Assembly (NCBI RefSeq): GCF_949987515.2
Contig: NC_082697.1
Span: 85,868,554 to 85,932,553 of the forward strand
Length of the DNA stretch: 64,000 nucleotides
Source of the DNA: Delphinus delphis
Taxonomy: Eukaryota > Chordata > Mammalia > Artiodactyla > Delphinidae
Direction: 5' to 3'
Shown in pieces: positions 12,620 to 25,185 of the stretch. Position 1 is the first letter of the stretch. The number at the start of each line of letters is the position of its first letter. The notes beneath the pieces are model-generated. The model saw only the letters and a list, made by a program, of their open reading frames with translations, was not told where the DNA came from and searched no databases. The translations under genes were made by a program, and so were the position numbers.

Positions 12620-14600
12620 AGAGTAGCCCTGCTCGTCAGGCATGGACTTTTCTAGGTCTCTGAATTCTCAGGGGACCCAGTGAGGTCTTCCAAATCTGGC
12701 TAATTGGAACCCCAGCATTTGTCTGTCTTGTGTCATATGGAATCTCTCGGTTCCCAGCCTCTTGGTACTTGTTCTCTGTTCAGCTCATGGAGTCTTCCTT
12801 GTGCACGTGCAGTTTAGTATTTAGCCAAACACTATTTCTCCGTGTACCTCCCTCCTCTTGGTACCTCTCCTCCCAAATTGCAGACCTCAGCAGCCCTGTA
12901 TTCTGGACTGTCACCTCAGTTTGGGCTCCGCCCCCCTGCCCCGTGGTATGTAGTGTATCCAGGCAAGAAGCCGGTGATCACGAGGCTTACGTCATCAGTT
13001 TACCTTCCATCAGGGTTATCCTGAGCCCCCTGCTGTTCAATGTCTACAGGCAGTTGTTTCAAGTATGTTGTTCCGTTTTATAATCGTTCAGTGTTTTCAC
13101 TGTTGTTCATGACATGTTACTTTCCACAAACCTCACAACTGATCTGAATTCTCCAGGCCAGATAAGAGGCTATCATAAGAGACTGGCAATGAAGTAGGTC
13201 TCGTTGTGTGAAATATTAGATTTTTAGAAGAAATAATTGTGGGGCATAATTCTTACTTTGCAGAAGCCTTCACTTTACAGAAGGGCTAGCTGCAAGTAAA
13301 CAGTGTTCTTCTTTAGCCCAGTTAAGAGATTGGAAAATGACTGTTGAAAGCAAAGCTAGGTGATGGGCAGCAGAGCCCTCAAGCCTGTCCCAGGTGGAGC
13401 TGTCAGTCAGGAGTGGAGTTAACGTACCATTGAAGTGTCAGTGTGTCCAGGGATCTGGGGCCCACTAGCAAGGCCAAAACAAAGTGAGGGGCACTGCGGG
13501 ATGAAGTATGAAGACCTGGTCCAACTTGGGGCCGGTTGCCCCCAAGTGTGTAGAGCCCAAATGGGAAACACCATCAAAGACCAGGCGGGTGTGAGCCAGG
13601 AGAGGCCGCATGTGTCTAGAAGGTTCTAGGAGCTGAGAAGGGGGTGAGCATCTAAGTCAACAACCGATGTCTCTGCCAACAGTGAGGCATGAGAGCAGTG
13701 CTTCTGCGTGTGTGGTCAGCCACCGGGAGAGGTTGTTGAGTTGCACGCTCTGACTGAGAAGGTCCAAGGTGAGGCCTGGAATACTGCAGGTCCAACAGGC
13801 TCCAGGTGGTGCTGAGGCTGTGGGCCCGCAGACAACACTCCCGTGAGTGAGCACTTTGAATCTGTGAGCCAGGGCTCACCCGGGACAGCTCCTCCCTGAG
13901 GAACCAGCTGATGGCACAGGGGAGACCCCGGTGCTAAACCCAGTTAAGTGGAGAGAGGAGGGTTGGATTTACAGAAACTACTTTATCTGTAACATGTCAC
14001 CCTTGAAATGGCCTGCACCTGCTGGGGCTGACAGTGATATGGGAGGAGCGTCATGCGTCCCAGAAATCTCAGCCGTGACCCCAGGAGAACTCCCCACAGA
14101 GCCACGAGGAGCCAAAACATGTGCTCTTCTTACTTGTTCAGGAGCCCCAATGCCCGCAGAACGGCAATAATCTTCCATTTTTAAAAAAAAGAAAGAAAAA
14201 AGTAAGCAAGTAAACAACCTTCAAACTCTCTTACCTTCTGCCATGAACTTTTTTCTGGAGTGTAATCTCATGTGCCTTGAGTACAGAGGAGGTCTAAGGT
14301 TTGCCGCTGCAGACTCCATCAGGAGAGGGTGTGGCCCTTTCTCACATCCAACAGGTGCTCGTGTTTGGTAGTCCGTGCACCTGCTCCCGTGTCCTGTAAA
14401 GGACACATGTCACACCATCCACACATGCTTGGATTTTAGACACTGTAATGCAGCACACACTCTTGTTGATGTTAGCATCATTTCACCGCCAACCATACGG
14501 ACTGGGTTTTTTCTCCATCATGTTTAGGAAATTAACAATCACGTTTTAACCTCAGCTTCTTGGATAATGCTTGCAATAGTCCATTTCTTCTTAATAGGAC
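12620..14600. other. No gene seen
   Basis: The base composition rises from L1 levels to GC-rich. No splice-bounded coding sequence was found. Open frames of 75-117 codons here look random. Confidence 0.45.
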
Positions 14601-14654
14601 GTCAGATGTTAGGAAGTTCTCGACTTTGGGTTTAACTAATGAACTCGTACACGG

Positions 14655-14785
14655 TTGATAATGATGAAAGCTCCCATTAATTGAGTATCTATTATATTCC
14701 AGGCAGTTGCTTTAGAAACGTGTTTAATCATCACTAAAATTCTGCCAGCTCTGGGCATTGTTATTCCCGCTTTATAGATAAACTG
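14655..14785 (+). repeat. MIR SINE relic
   Basis: TATTATATTCCAGGCAGTTG and TTATTCCCGCTTTATAGATA follow the MIR core order. Confidence 0.6.
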
Positions 14786-15275
14786 TTTATACGTTATTTA
14801 TGGGCTCCTATTTATAGAGGAACCGAGGAGGGGCAGTTGGAGGAACGGGGTGGGTGTCGGGTCTGGCGTGTTGTGTAAAGTGTGGGCACCATGAAGTCAC
14901 TCACCCACCCGTGTTCAGCGTCAAGGAGAGTCACTGAGCTCTTTCGAAGCTCTAGTGGCTTTTCCTTCAGCTTCTTGGCAAAGACTCCACTTTCTTCCCA
15001 GCCCCTTCGTTCTGCCGGGCAGACAGCCGGGCCTCTGACCGGGCCAGCGTGCCCGGGAACTTCTCACCAACCCAAAGAGGAGACATCTGAGCCCACGGCC
15101 ACATCCAGTTCTCTGCCTGAGTGAGCTCCTGGCCCCCGTCCTTTCTGGCTGAGACGACCTCTCTGCTCTCCAGGCCTTGCAGGGGGTGAGGGGCAGAGGG
15201 AGAGGCGAGAGTTAACGGGAGGCCGGCTCTGTTTTTCGAGGATATGCTCTCTTCCCCTCTCTGTTTCCACGGCAA

Positions 15276-15318
15276 CTGCTAATTAGCAAGCTGCTAATTA
15301 AAGATCATATTTATGATC
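15276..15318. promoter_or_regulatory. Possible regulatory element: paired TAATTA sites and a palindrome
   Basis: CTGCTAATTA occurs at 15276-15285 and 15291-15300, followed by GATCAT-ATTT-ATGATC at 15303-15318. TAATTA is the homeodomain core. Single-copy, AT-rich islands like this in GC-rich DNA are often conserved enhancers, but no conservation data are available here. Confidence 0.3.
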
Positions 15319-15319
15319 G

Positions 15320-16685
15320 GAAAATAAAATCATTGGACCTTTCCGAAATAGGATTTTATGAGTTTGGGCTCCAGCAACTGAGTCAGCAGTGAAGGGCCTG
15401 TGCTGTTCAGGACCGCGGTTTCAAGGCGGAGATAAATAAGCAAACAGCGCGGGGAGGAGGCTGAACCCAAGTCCTTGGGCAGAACTGGGCCTCAGCGGGA
15501 CCGCCGGTGGGAAAGATGGGACGAGGTTCCTACACCGAAGCCGCCAGTCCACGTCGGCTGTTTCGTCTCCGGGGTCACCGAGCTCCCATGAGGCGGTTTT
15601 CTATTGCAGAGCCAGCTGTTTTGTTCTTTTCTGTTCTCGCCATACTAGAAAAATCATCACCCACAAGCTCAGGCTCGAACCTCCCCAGGTGTGTGTGCAG
15701 GAAACTCTCAGTGCCACTTCCTTTCATGGGTCACTTGGTTACTGCTGCTTCTCTGAGGGGTCTCTGGGCACCCTGTCCACCGTGGCCTTGAGTAAGCCCT
15801 CTTCCTGGAAGAATTCAGCTCCTTGGGCCCTTGGATGTTGGCTACATCCCTTTGTGGGCCTTTGAAGAGCCCAGCGAGAATCTCCTCACCCAGTCGTGGA
15901 AAAATTCTGCCATCTACGTTTGGTCTCTCCGACGGGGCATGTTTCAGAATCCTAGAGTTGGAAGGGACTTCGAGGGCATCTGGTCCCCCCCGGGAACATG
16001 GGTGAACGTCCTTTCCCCTGAAATCTCCCCCAAGACGGGGCAGCTTCTCTCCGCTTGCCTTTGGCGACGTCATCCTTGCTGCCTGTCCTGCCCGAGCTTG
16101 GAAGGATCACCCTTTCCAAGGGGAGAAGGGGGGGCGGGGGGGGTGATGGAAGGTCAGTGGAAGACCACCGTCAGTCCCTGCTCCTCCCTTCACCCCTTTG
16201 GGGGTCCCAGGCCCGGCGTTCGATGCCTCCACCTGCGGACCGTCTTCTGCAACACGGAGGGCAGAGGGCCCTGTCCCACTGGGGTGGGCGGCAGGAGAGA
16301 ACACGGACGGAGGGCCCACCAGGCACGGAGCCGTTCTCGCAGGGCTGTAACTCAGACGGTCCTTCAGCTCACCTTGGCTCCTTCGGCCCCTGGAGCGTGC
16401 GAGGCCGCGCTGGTGCCTGAAACGGCCCCCGAGAACCCTGCCAGCTCTGAAACTCCGTTAGCGTGGGCTCTGACCATGTAAGACTGAATCTTCACGCTGT
16501 GCTTACCTCCCCCTGATTGGCTCAGGGAGTCGTCACTCCGTTGACGAAGACCCAGTGATGCTCACAGCACAGCAGGTAACGAGGGGGCCCTGAGCCCACG
16601 GGAGGTACAGCGAGTCCCCCCTCGTCCCGTGCGGAGCCAAACCGGCAGCACTTCCCGCCGCTTCTCACGGGCTGTGGGCTGCACG
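15320..16685. other. GC-rich single-copy DNA, no gene supported
   Basis: Long open frames (up to 216 codons at 15831-16481) reflect GC-richness. The stretch around 15950, AATCCTAGAGTTGGAAGGGA, looks repeat-derived. G-runs occur at about 16,129-16,143. Confidence 0.4.
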
Positions 16686-16689
16686 CTGG

Positions 16690-16935
16690 GCCCCCGAGTT
16701 CACATGTCGAAGCCCAAACCCACAACGGGATGGTACTTGGGGGCGGGGCCTTCGGGAGGGATGAGGGTTAGATGAGGTCTGGGGGGGACTCTCGTGATGG
16801 GATTAGTGATCTTAGAAGCAGAAGAGACAGCAGAGCTCCCCTGCCCTCCACGATCTCAGGAAACGTGAGAACAGAGCGAGAAGGCGGCCGCCTGTGAACC
16901 AGGAAGGGGTCTCTCACCAGACACCCACCTGCCAG
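16690..16935 (+). mobile_element. Old LTR fragment (MaLR-like)
   Basis: GTGATGGGATTAGTGATCTT, GAGCGAGAAGGCGGCC and GTGAACCAGGAAGGGGTCTC recall the body of MaLR-type LTRs. The exact family is not certain. No internal viral genes are present. Confidence 0.5.
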
Positions 16936-17069
16936 CGACCGCTGGTGGGAAGGCAGGGTGACAGGGCCACTTTTTCGGGAAACAGAGTGGGGACTTCTTA
17001 CAGAGTTCAGCGTGCACCTCCCAGACGACCCGTCAGAAGACATGACAACATGTGCCCCCGCGAAGATGC

Positions 17070-17390
17070 AAACAGGAATGTCCCAATAGACAAATCGGGC
17101 CAACAGCCTAAATGTCCGTCAGCAGATAAATGGATAAACCGTGATCCACACATCAGTGGACAGAAAGGGACAAGCCAGACCCTAGAGAGAGCTGGCCGTG
17201 CTGATCCATTTTCCTGAGTTCCAGAAAAAGGTAAAACGGAAAGCACAGTCGTGGCTGCCTCTGGGGTGGGCGTGGGGAATAGGATGAAGGGCCGTGAAGG
17301 CACTTGATCAGGTGGTGGCCGTGCCCTGTTTCTTGATCGGGGTCTTGGTGACGGGTGTCTTCTTTGCAAAACTCATTAAATTTAAGATGC
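17070..17390 (+). mobile_element. L1M 3'-region fragment, diverged
   Basis: CCTAAATGTCCGTCAGCAG and AAATGGATAAACCGTGATCC match the L1 ORF2 3' region; later words fit the L1 3' UTR loosely. Confidence 0.6.
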
Positions 17391-17399
17391 ATGCAGCTT

Positions 17400-20300
17400 A
17401 CTGGCCATATTGCAATTTTTAGGAACAGAAAAGCTACAGACTGGAAAATAAGAGGAATTAGGCAGAACTGGTAGGTCTGGGCTCTGTTGTGTAGGGCCGC
17501 GGAGAACAGGGTGAGAGGCTCCTGTCTAGCTGTGGGACCAGCGGGGCCCCGCAGGCTTCTAGGAAAGGGGGAGGGCCAACCTTTAATCACCTACTTGTGC
17601 AGGATGCTCGGACAGGCCAGGCAGGCGGGCGACTGTCACCCGTCACCGCAATCTAACTTGCACTCTCGCTGAGAGTTTGCCAACCCGTGCTCCTCCAGGC
17701 ATCTATACTGCAGGGCCTGCCCGGGGTTGGCGGGGGGGTGGGGGTCCCAGCCCTGCTGTAGCCCGCGGTGGAGGTCCAGCTGGATTGGGCAGAGAGAAGA
17801 CACGGTTGTCAGAGGAGCTGGGTCAGTGGCCAAGGCGGATGCGGGCAGGGGAGGACGAGATGTTGGAGGAGAAAAGAGGGTGATGGTGTATTTGGCTCTG
17901 GGAAGCCCCGCGTGAGGCCCACAGGAGCATCCTCCCTGGAATGTTCTAGGCCCCGCACTTCCCATCAGCTGGCCTTCCTCCTCGGTGCAGTTCAAAGCCA
18001 GGAGCGTGGTCTCCGGGGTGAGGGCCTGCACAGCCGCGGGGGCAGCAGGAAGGGCGGGGCTGAGCTCCTGCCCTCCCATCCTCACCTTCCCGCAGGGCAG
18101 CCACGGCTCCCGCTCTCCGCAGCACGCCCCCTGCCGGAGAGAACACAGTCTCCTCCTCTTCTCCCAGCCTCCCCCTCTGCAGAAAGTCACCCACAGCCTC
18201 TGCTCAGAACAAAAATAAAAAGGGAAGTATGGCAGCCCACCCCAGCCCACACCTCGGCCCCTGCTAAAAACAGAGGCAGCCTGTGAGTGGGGTGTTGCGC
18301 CAACTTCCGGGGGGGGGCACTGCTCCCTGCAGCATCAGCGCTTTCTGGGGGCCTGGCAGCCACTGTGCTGGAGGAGAGGGAATTTGAGAGGACCACGGAG
18401 AGACCCCCGTAGCCAGACCTGGGGCCGAGCTAGTTTGCAAGCACGTGAGTATACTTTCCAACCGGCCGGTCCTCTACTCTGACACCTGTGTGCCCAGCTG
18501 GCAAATCCACATCCTCGGTCAGGGAGCGTCTTCTGTGGCAGGTCTGGGGGCTGCCGTGGAGCCCGCCAGCCCCCTCGCCGATCGGTCGTGCTCTCCGAAG
18601 CATGAGCTCTCGTGGCTCCCGCGTGTTCTTTTTCCATCTTAATTTCCTCAACAACACGGGAGGCTCGACAGTGGGCGCTGGGGCAGTTACTTTATGCTGT
18701 AGCTTTGACTGCACAGAGCGTGGACTTGAGCCCAGAGAAGCCTTTCAGTCAATGCCTGATGACCGATTTGGACCAGAACGCTCTCATTTTTACGTGCTGG
18801 GTTTTTTTTTAACTTTCTTCTGAGGGAGGACGGTGCAGAGGGCCAAGGAGTGGGGGCGGGTGCCCGGCGTGTGTTCCTGTTGAAGGAGTGAGATGCCCGC
18901 AGCCCAGCTGGGTGGAGGGGAAGTGTGTGTGCATCTGTTCCCAGAAGCTGGGGCCCTTGCCTTTATCGGCAGCTCGCAGCCTCACAGCTTTGCCCTCGCT
19001 GGGGTTCCTGCCCTCCCCGGGGAGCACCTTTCAATCAGTTCCTCCGAGGTTTATTGAGGTTCCGTACGCAGAGAAACGAGGCTGTTGCTAAGCGTTGTCC
19101 AACAGCTAACGCAGGCCCAGGCCCTGCCCACAAGCCGAATGGCGTGAGAGAGAGACTGCAGAGCCAGGCCAGGCAGGAGACGTTTGATCCAGAATCCGGG
19201 GAGGAAGGGCGCAGTGTGGGGCGAGCGGCTTACCAAGCAGGCAGAAGGACCAGGCCCCCAGGGGGACGTCGCCCCCGCAGTACCTCTTGGAGGCGTCTGA
19301 GAAGGTTCCTCATTTCCTAACGACATGCTTCAGGAATCCAGTGAGTCCTGGGAGGCTGAAGAAGCTTTCGCAGCAGCCCCTGGGGGTCTTTTGCTTATCA
19401 GAGACCGGAGTCTAGTTTTTGGGGGTGGGGGGGGTGGGGGGGAATCAAACTGACGTCACTGGTTTGAAGAAGTCAGCTGGGTCGTGGAAGCGTCCTGTGC
19501 AGACGTGTCACCGCCTGCCGGGTGAAACCGGGGCCGGCTCACAAGCCTGGCTTCCTGCGTGGACTCGTTCAACGATCACAAGAGCAGCGGGGTCCCCCGA
19601 CCCCCTTGCTACGCAGCATCTCTAACGGCCTCAAGTCAGTAACCGTCTACAGCGTCTGGGTGCCGCTTTGATGGGTGCCTTAGTTCCTGGTGATTGTGTC
19701 ATTTGCCACATGCCAAAAAAAAGTCTTTCCAGTTTGCACCTTGATCCATCAGCTTTCGCTCACATGGCAAGAAGCCAGAGGTGACGTCTGAGCGTAAAGG
19801 TTCCCGCATTCCCATCACTGTTACTTTCAGAGACTGGTCAAGTTATTTGCACCCCCACTGTGTGGGAAGGATGCAACGTCAGAAAAACACGGGTTCATGT
19901 TTGCTGGTGCCTGGTGGCAGAGAAAGTGACAGAGAAACGCCCACCAGCCTCCAACCCCGACCAAGTTCAATCAAAGACACCTTGTCACAGGAGACCATTC
20001 AGAGAGAGGCGGGCGACACCAGCCCTCCTCGGAAGGAAAGTCAGCGTGTTTGGAGACGTTTTGCGACGTTGCCTTCTCTTCCTGACTCCCCTGATCGCGC
20101 ACAGCTACGTGGAAAATGTGAGTCTCGGTATTTGTATGTTTCGAGCTCGCGTGTGGCTTCATAACAGGTGAGCCGATTACAGGAAATTGCTCAGGTTCAC
20201 GTGCGCGGCGCCGGGCAGCTTCCAGAGGAGGGATGTGACTGACACGGATGCAGAGACGGGGGCAGTCCTTCCTGGCTCCCCCTTTCCGCAGCCCTCCCGG

Positions 20301-20540
20301 CGCCCGGCCCCCAACACTCCTCCGTTCACTGCGGCGTCTTGCTATGTTTCTCTGCCCTTTTCTCGGCCCCGCACCTGCGGGTACTAAATAAAGGTCTGAG
20401 TTCCGGTTCCCTTTTCTCTGGCCCCAACCTCTAAGCCTCGCCCCACCTCCCTCTGCTGCCCCCTCTTCTCTCTCGCCGTTTCCTGGACACCGAGGCCCTC
20501 AGGAGCCCCTCGCAGGATTCCCAGTCTTCCGGAACCGGAG
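17400..20540. other. GC-rich single-copy DNA, no gene supported
   Basis: I looked for splice-bounded exons and known domains on both strands and found none. A non-coding first exon or promoter of CARD11 could lie here, but nothing in the sequence singles one out. A G-rich tract suited to a quadruplex lies at 19,418-19,442. Confidence 0.4.
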
Positions 20541-20544
20541 GTTT

Positions 20545-20592
20545 AAAAGCCGACGGAAAAAAAAAAAAAAAAAAAAAAAAAAAAGCCGACGG
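20545..20592 (+). mobile_element. Tail-only retroposon insertion: poly(A) with target-site duplication
   Basis: AAAAGCCGACGG at 20545-20556 is repeated exactly at 20581-20592, and between them is nothing but A (24 bases). This is the footprint expected when L1 machinery inserts only the poly(A) end of a transcript. Confidence 0.7.
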
Positions 20593-20764
20593 AGAAAGAC
20601 TCGACGAGCACGTGACTCCCCTCCCCCCCCCCCGGGGTGTCCCCTCCCCCGGCCGCGATTTCCTGACTTGTTCATCAGAACTGATGGTTTGAAGGGTTCG
20701 GGTTAGTCTTGGTTGGCGACCCATCGTAGCTGTTTTTATTGACGCGATGTGATTTGATTTGAGG

Positions 20765-21150
20765 TGACATTTGCATAACAAAATACACCGTTTTAAAGTG
20801 AACAGTTCCTTGGTATTTAGCACGTTCACAGTGTCGTGCAGCCGCGACTTCTGTCTAGCTCCGGACCATTCTCGTCACCCCCAAATAAAACCCCATACCC
20901 GTCAGCGGTCACCCCCTCCGTTCCTCCACCGCAGCCCCTGGCCACCGCCAGTCGGTGGAGTTGTGTCTGCGTGCGGTTCCCTGTTCGGCACATTTCATGT
21001 CGGCAGAATCCTACAGTACATGGCCTTTGGAGTCCGGCTTCTCTGGCCCAGCATAATGCTTTCGATGTTTTCGTCCGCGTTGCAGCGTGGGTCAGTACTT
21101 CGTTCCTTTTTTGCGGCCTAATAGTCTTCCACTGTGTGTGTGGAAGATGG
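20765..21150 (-). mobile_element. L1M-type LINE 3' end
   Basis: CGTTTTAAAGTGAACAGTTC at the left, then TAAAACCCCATACCCGTC and GCATAATGCTTTCGATG, match the reverse complement of the old L1 3' UTR. CpG content is unusually high for an old copy. Confidence 0.75.
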
Positions 21151-21154
21151 CTTT

Positions 21155-22720
21155 GTGCTTAGGGTCTCTGGTGCTGGGTTCGCGGCTGGCAGGACTGGAA
21201 GCGGGGCTGGGCAGAGGTAGGTGGGAGAAGCGGGAACTTGGCCCGTGGCCCCCGCCCACCCCCAGGGCGGTTGCATCCTGTGGCCGTGACAGCTCCGAGC
21301 CACCCCTTTTGAGGGGCACGGGGCAGGAAGGTGCAGCTCTGGCCAGCCTTCCCGAGCTGCGGTTCTGCTCTGCTCCTGAGGACATGTAACGGTTAATTAC
21401 AGCCAGCCCTTGATTGTCCGAAGGGGTAGCTCATTAAAATGTGGGGCCGCACGGGTGGAAGCAAGGAAGGGGGCCCCGTTCCGTGAGAGAGCCGTGTATT
21501 TCAGAGTTAATTTTGAGTAAGGAGACCCTTTCTGAGTCTCTCTTCCACCTCCTCCCTCCCCCTCCCCTGCCCCTCCCCCTCCCCCTCTCCGACGCTTTTT
21601 CCAACGCGCAAGCCTGTTTCTCTCCCAGCGTAGCGGATGCTCCAGGAATGCGTCCGAACTAGCCTACTCCCTTGCCATCTCTTTAGCAGAGCATCTCAGG
21701 ACAGAAAATCTGGTTTGGATTTCACTTCCCTCGCAGGGAAACGCTTACTGTTGTAATAGCAGTGGCAGAGAGAGCGCTGTTACTCTTCTAAAAATGCCTC
21801 CAGTAAGTGAGGATGCCGCCGCAGGACGCAGAGACGAAGGGGAAATAGAAAAACTCGGGCGTCCGGAGCCGCCCCAGGCTGGCCATCGGCCCCAGAAGGA
21901 TCGGGAGACGGTCGTTGTCGCTATTCGGAGCTTGCCTCTGAGTCCTTTTCCGAACCAGCGGACGTGCTGGGTAGTGAGGCGCCTCTCTTGTTTTCCTGCC
22001 CAGTTACAAACTAGAACTCGCCGCTGTGTCCTGCAGTTTTCCATCACCGGCGTCTTGATTGTCCCTTTCCTGCCGGGAAGCAGGCCCCCGCCGTCTGGAG
22101 TCGTCCTAGGTCAGGTGCCAGCGCACCCCGCGATCTCCCGGAGGGCAGGCCCGCCAGCTCTTCACCCTACAGCAGCCTCATCTTAGATCCGCCTGCTCCG
22201 TCCGCCGGGGGTTTTGTTCCTGAGCCTCTGTGCCCTCCTCAGACCTGGAGCCGGCGCCCACTGGGGGTCAGGCACCCGTGGCAGAGCAGGCCTTGTGCCT
22301 GAGGTCCAGCAGTGTTTCTTCTGAAGGTCCGCTGGGGACACAGTTTCTGTACTTCCTGTCACCTCCCACAGTGAGGGGTGACGCGTGAGGCCTACGCCCC
22401 GAAATGCCGGCTGGTGTCGGGTTATCCGTTTTCAAAGAATTAGGGTTCCACAAACGGAACCCCAGCGCCCCAGTGGCTAGAACTGGGTCTCCTTGAAAAT
22501 GCGGCAGGTGCTTCAGACCCCAGGAGTGGCCCACGGAAGGAGCACGTTGCAAAAACCGGTGGTTGCCATAACGCTGACGCGACGTGTTGGGGAGAGTGAA
22601 GGCAGGTGGAGGGTTCTCCCCAACAGAATGGAGGATCCGCGCGGGCGTTTCTGCGTTTCACCCGGTGGAGATGGTTCGTGACAAGATGGCTCTGTCCCTG
22701 TAGGTCAGAAGCTGGAGGGA
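21155..22720. other. GC-rich single-copy DNA, no gene supported
   Basis: A pyrimidine block (CTCCCCCTCCCC-type) lies at 21,545-21,590, and CpG is fairly dense at 21,800-22,000. The mix would fit a weak promoter, but no exon or start site can be placed. Confidence 0.35.
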
Positions 22721-22731
22721 TGGGTATTCTA

Positions 22732-23116
22732 TTTTATTTACTTATTATTTTACTGGAGTGTAGTTGCTTTACAATGTTGTGTTAATTTCAGGCGTACAGC
22801 AGAGTGAATCAGTCATACACATACGTGTATCCACTGTTTTTTAGGTTCTTTTCCTGTACAGGCCATTATAGGGTATTGAGTAGAGTTCCCTGTGCTGTAC
22901 AGTAGGTCCTTATTAGTTATCTGTTCTATGTATAGTAGTGTGTACCTGTCAATCCCAGTCTCCCAGTTTATCCCTCCCCTCCCAACCCCTGGTAACCATG
23001 AGTTTGTTTTCTACATCTGTAACTCTATTTCTGTTTTGTAAGTAAGTTCATTTGTACCCTTTTTTTTAGATTCCCCGTGTAAGCGATATCATATGGTATT
23101 TGTCTTTCTCTGTCTG
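22732..23116 (-). mobile_element. Young-looking L1 3' end, 5'-truncated
   Basis: TATTATTTTACTGGAGTGTA, AGAGTGAATCAGTCATACAC and AGTAGGTCCTTATTAGTTAT are the reverse complement of the artiodactyl/cetacean L1 3' UTR. Flanks AGGGATGGGTATTCTA (22716-22731) and AGGGATGGGTCTTCTA (23117-23132) are a 16-bp target-site duplication with one mismatch, so both ends are exact. Confidence 0.88.
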
Positions 23117-23139
23117 AGGGATGGGTCTTCTAGACTTTC

Positions 23140-23675
23140 CAAGTCCACCACTGACTGACACTACAAGATACATTGGCACTTAGATCTGAATTGCAGGCAC
23201 AGCAAAACCAGTTCGGTACGACTGAAGGTCATACGATCCTGTCGGCCAGCTGTCGTGTGAAAACCCTCCCCACGGCCGCCGAGAGAAAGGTCTCATCCAC
23301 TGAAGAGAGGAAACTATAACAAGAGAGCCAGCACTTATCCACTGGAAATCAATCACTTTATGGATATGAAGCGCCTATTTGTGCAAGATACTTGCTAGAC
23401 CACAGGGTGTACAGGGAAGCAGGAGATGGTGCTGCCCACAGTATCGCAAGCAACATGGTAGACACATGCTCACAGCACCAGGTGGGAGAGTCGCAAATCA
23501 GAAGCCCAGACAGAAGGGTTGAGGACAGACCTTTATAAAGTTTTTCTCTAAAATCTGTTTGGTGTGGAGATAATTATACAGAGACTTCTCTCCATCTTGA
23601 GTTTGCCACGGGCTTCCGAGAGGGTGGACCAAGTGATAATTGATTAAGTGCCTCCCTGTGTGCGCTGCAGCAACC
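23140..23675. other. No gene seen
   Basis: Ordinary single-copy DNA with no recognised repeat or exon. Confidence 0.4.
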
Positions 23676-23679
23676 CTAA

Positions 23680-23795
23680 GATGTAGGTGCTCCGTATCCA
23701 ATTTTACAGAACGATAAGTGGGGGCTCAGAGAGGTTAAGCAACGTGCTCGAGGCCACACAGCTGAAAAAGGGCAGAGTCCAGGACCATATCCTTT
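23680..23795 (+). repeat. MIR SINE relic
   Basis: CAATTTTACAGAACGATAAG, CAGAGAGGTTAAGCAACGTG and GGCCACACAGCTGAAAAAGG are MIR core words in order. Confidence 0.8.
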
Positions 23796-24015
23796 CCTCT
23801 AGAACACAGGGAGGCAGAAGCTGCTGGTTTTCTCTCTTGAGGCAAAGATTTTTTGGTGTGATTCTTTTTGTTTGATTAGAGTAGAATTCCTACAGTCATT
23901 CTCCCACGGCCCCCATCTTTTTTTTTTCACGGGGAAGTGGGGAAATCCATGTCACTTCCCACCCACAAACACAATGTATTTTAACCTCTGGAGGGCAGGA
24001 GTTACATCTTGTTGG

Positions 24016-24033
24016 AGGGGGGGCGGGGGGTTG
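24016..24033 (+). other. G-quadruplex-prone G-run
   Basis: A run of seven G, then C, then six G, preceded by GGA. Confidence 0.4.
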
Positions 24034-25185
24034 CTTCACTTGGAACCCCAGTCCCCCAGCTCTCTAAGCCGACAGCGGCGGGAGTCTTTCTAGAATCACT
24101 CTCCCCCAGCCTTCACCACCTCCTGCTTTCTTTTCTTCTGCTGCCTGGAAATCTGCCCCGGGGACTGTGGTCTGAGAAAGTACAGTTCTGACCTCAAGCC
24201 TTGCACACCTCGGGGTGTTCACGGAAGTCTGAGATCTACATAAAAGCCTGGTCTGCTGCTTCCTGCACTGGCGTTTTGACTGGCCCCAAAGGCCTTTCTA
24301 GAAAGAGGCCCTGGCAGCCCCCGTGCAGCCCGGGAAAGCCAGAGCCTCAGGCCTCCTCCTTGGCTTCCCTGCTGCGGCCGGGGTGACCTCCCTGATTTCA
24401 GCAGTTGGTATTGTGCCCGGATGGTGATGGGAGAATCAGAAACACCCCACCCTCCAACGACCACCCTGTGCCCATATAAGAAGACCTGGAATGTGCCTTT
24501 TTCTAGATATTAGCCTAGTTGATTGAAGTCATTGACAGCATTGTGTTCAAACACATGGAAATGTGTTTAGGAGTATTACTGCGTTTACCTGTCCTCATGA
24601 CATTTCAAAAAATAGACGGCCCCACGATTAGAAATGCATTTTAAATTGATCGCCATATCGGTCCTAAGTAGATTTTCAGTGTGTCTTATAAACACAGAAG
24701 GGAGAGAGCTGTGCTTGTTCTGTGTTCAGCCTGCTCGCCCCGAGGCCTCAAAGGACGCAGCGCTGGGCCTTGGAGATAACTCCATCTGAGCTGCGGGGGG
24801 TAACTCGACTGACCTGCGTTCCCCAGCCCTCCCCCAACGCGCTGCACTGTGCCTCTCATTTGCATTCTCAGAGCTAACGCTCACCTTTAAAATAAGCGCC
24901 ACGCCCGGCTGTGGTCCAGGCCCCTCATCCTTTTTTCCCTTCTCCACCAGTCACTGCTCCCACCTTTCTCTCACCTCTTCTTCCGATGAATCTGCGAGGC
25001 TCTCTTACCTTTGTTCCTTCAAGTTTCTTTCTCTGCCTCCTTTGCTCTGCTCTGAACATCCCTAAATGTGTCACTTGTGTCTTATCCTCACTTGTCCTTT
25101 TCTTTTTTTTTCTCCTGAACCTTCTCATAGTCTCTTTCTTTTTCTTACACTTCTGTCATTCTCTGCTAGTAATGCTTGTTGAATT

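Noticed and set aside
15831..16481. 216-codon + open frame
   Set aside because: No domain, no splice context, GC-rich DNA; part of it looks repeat-derived.
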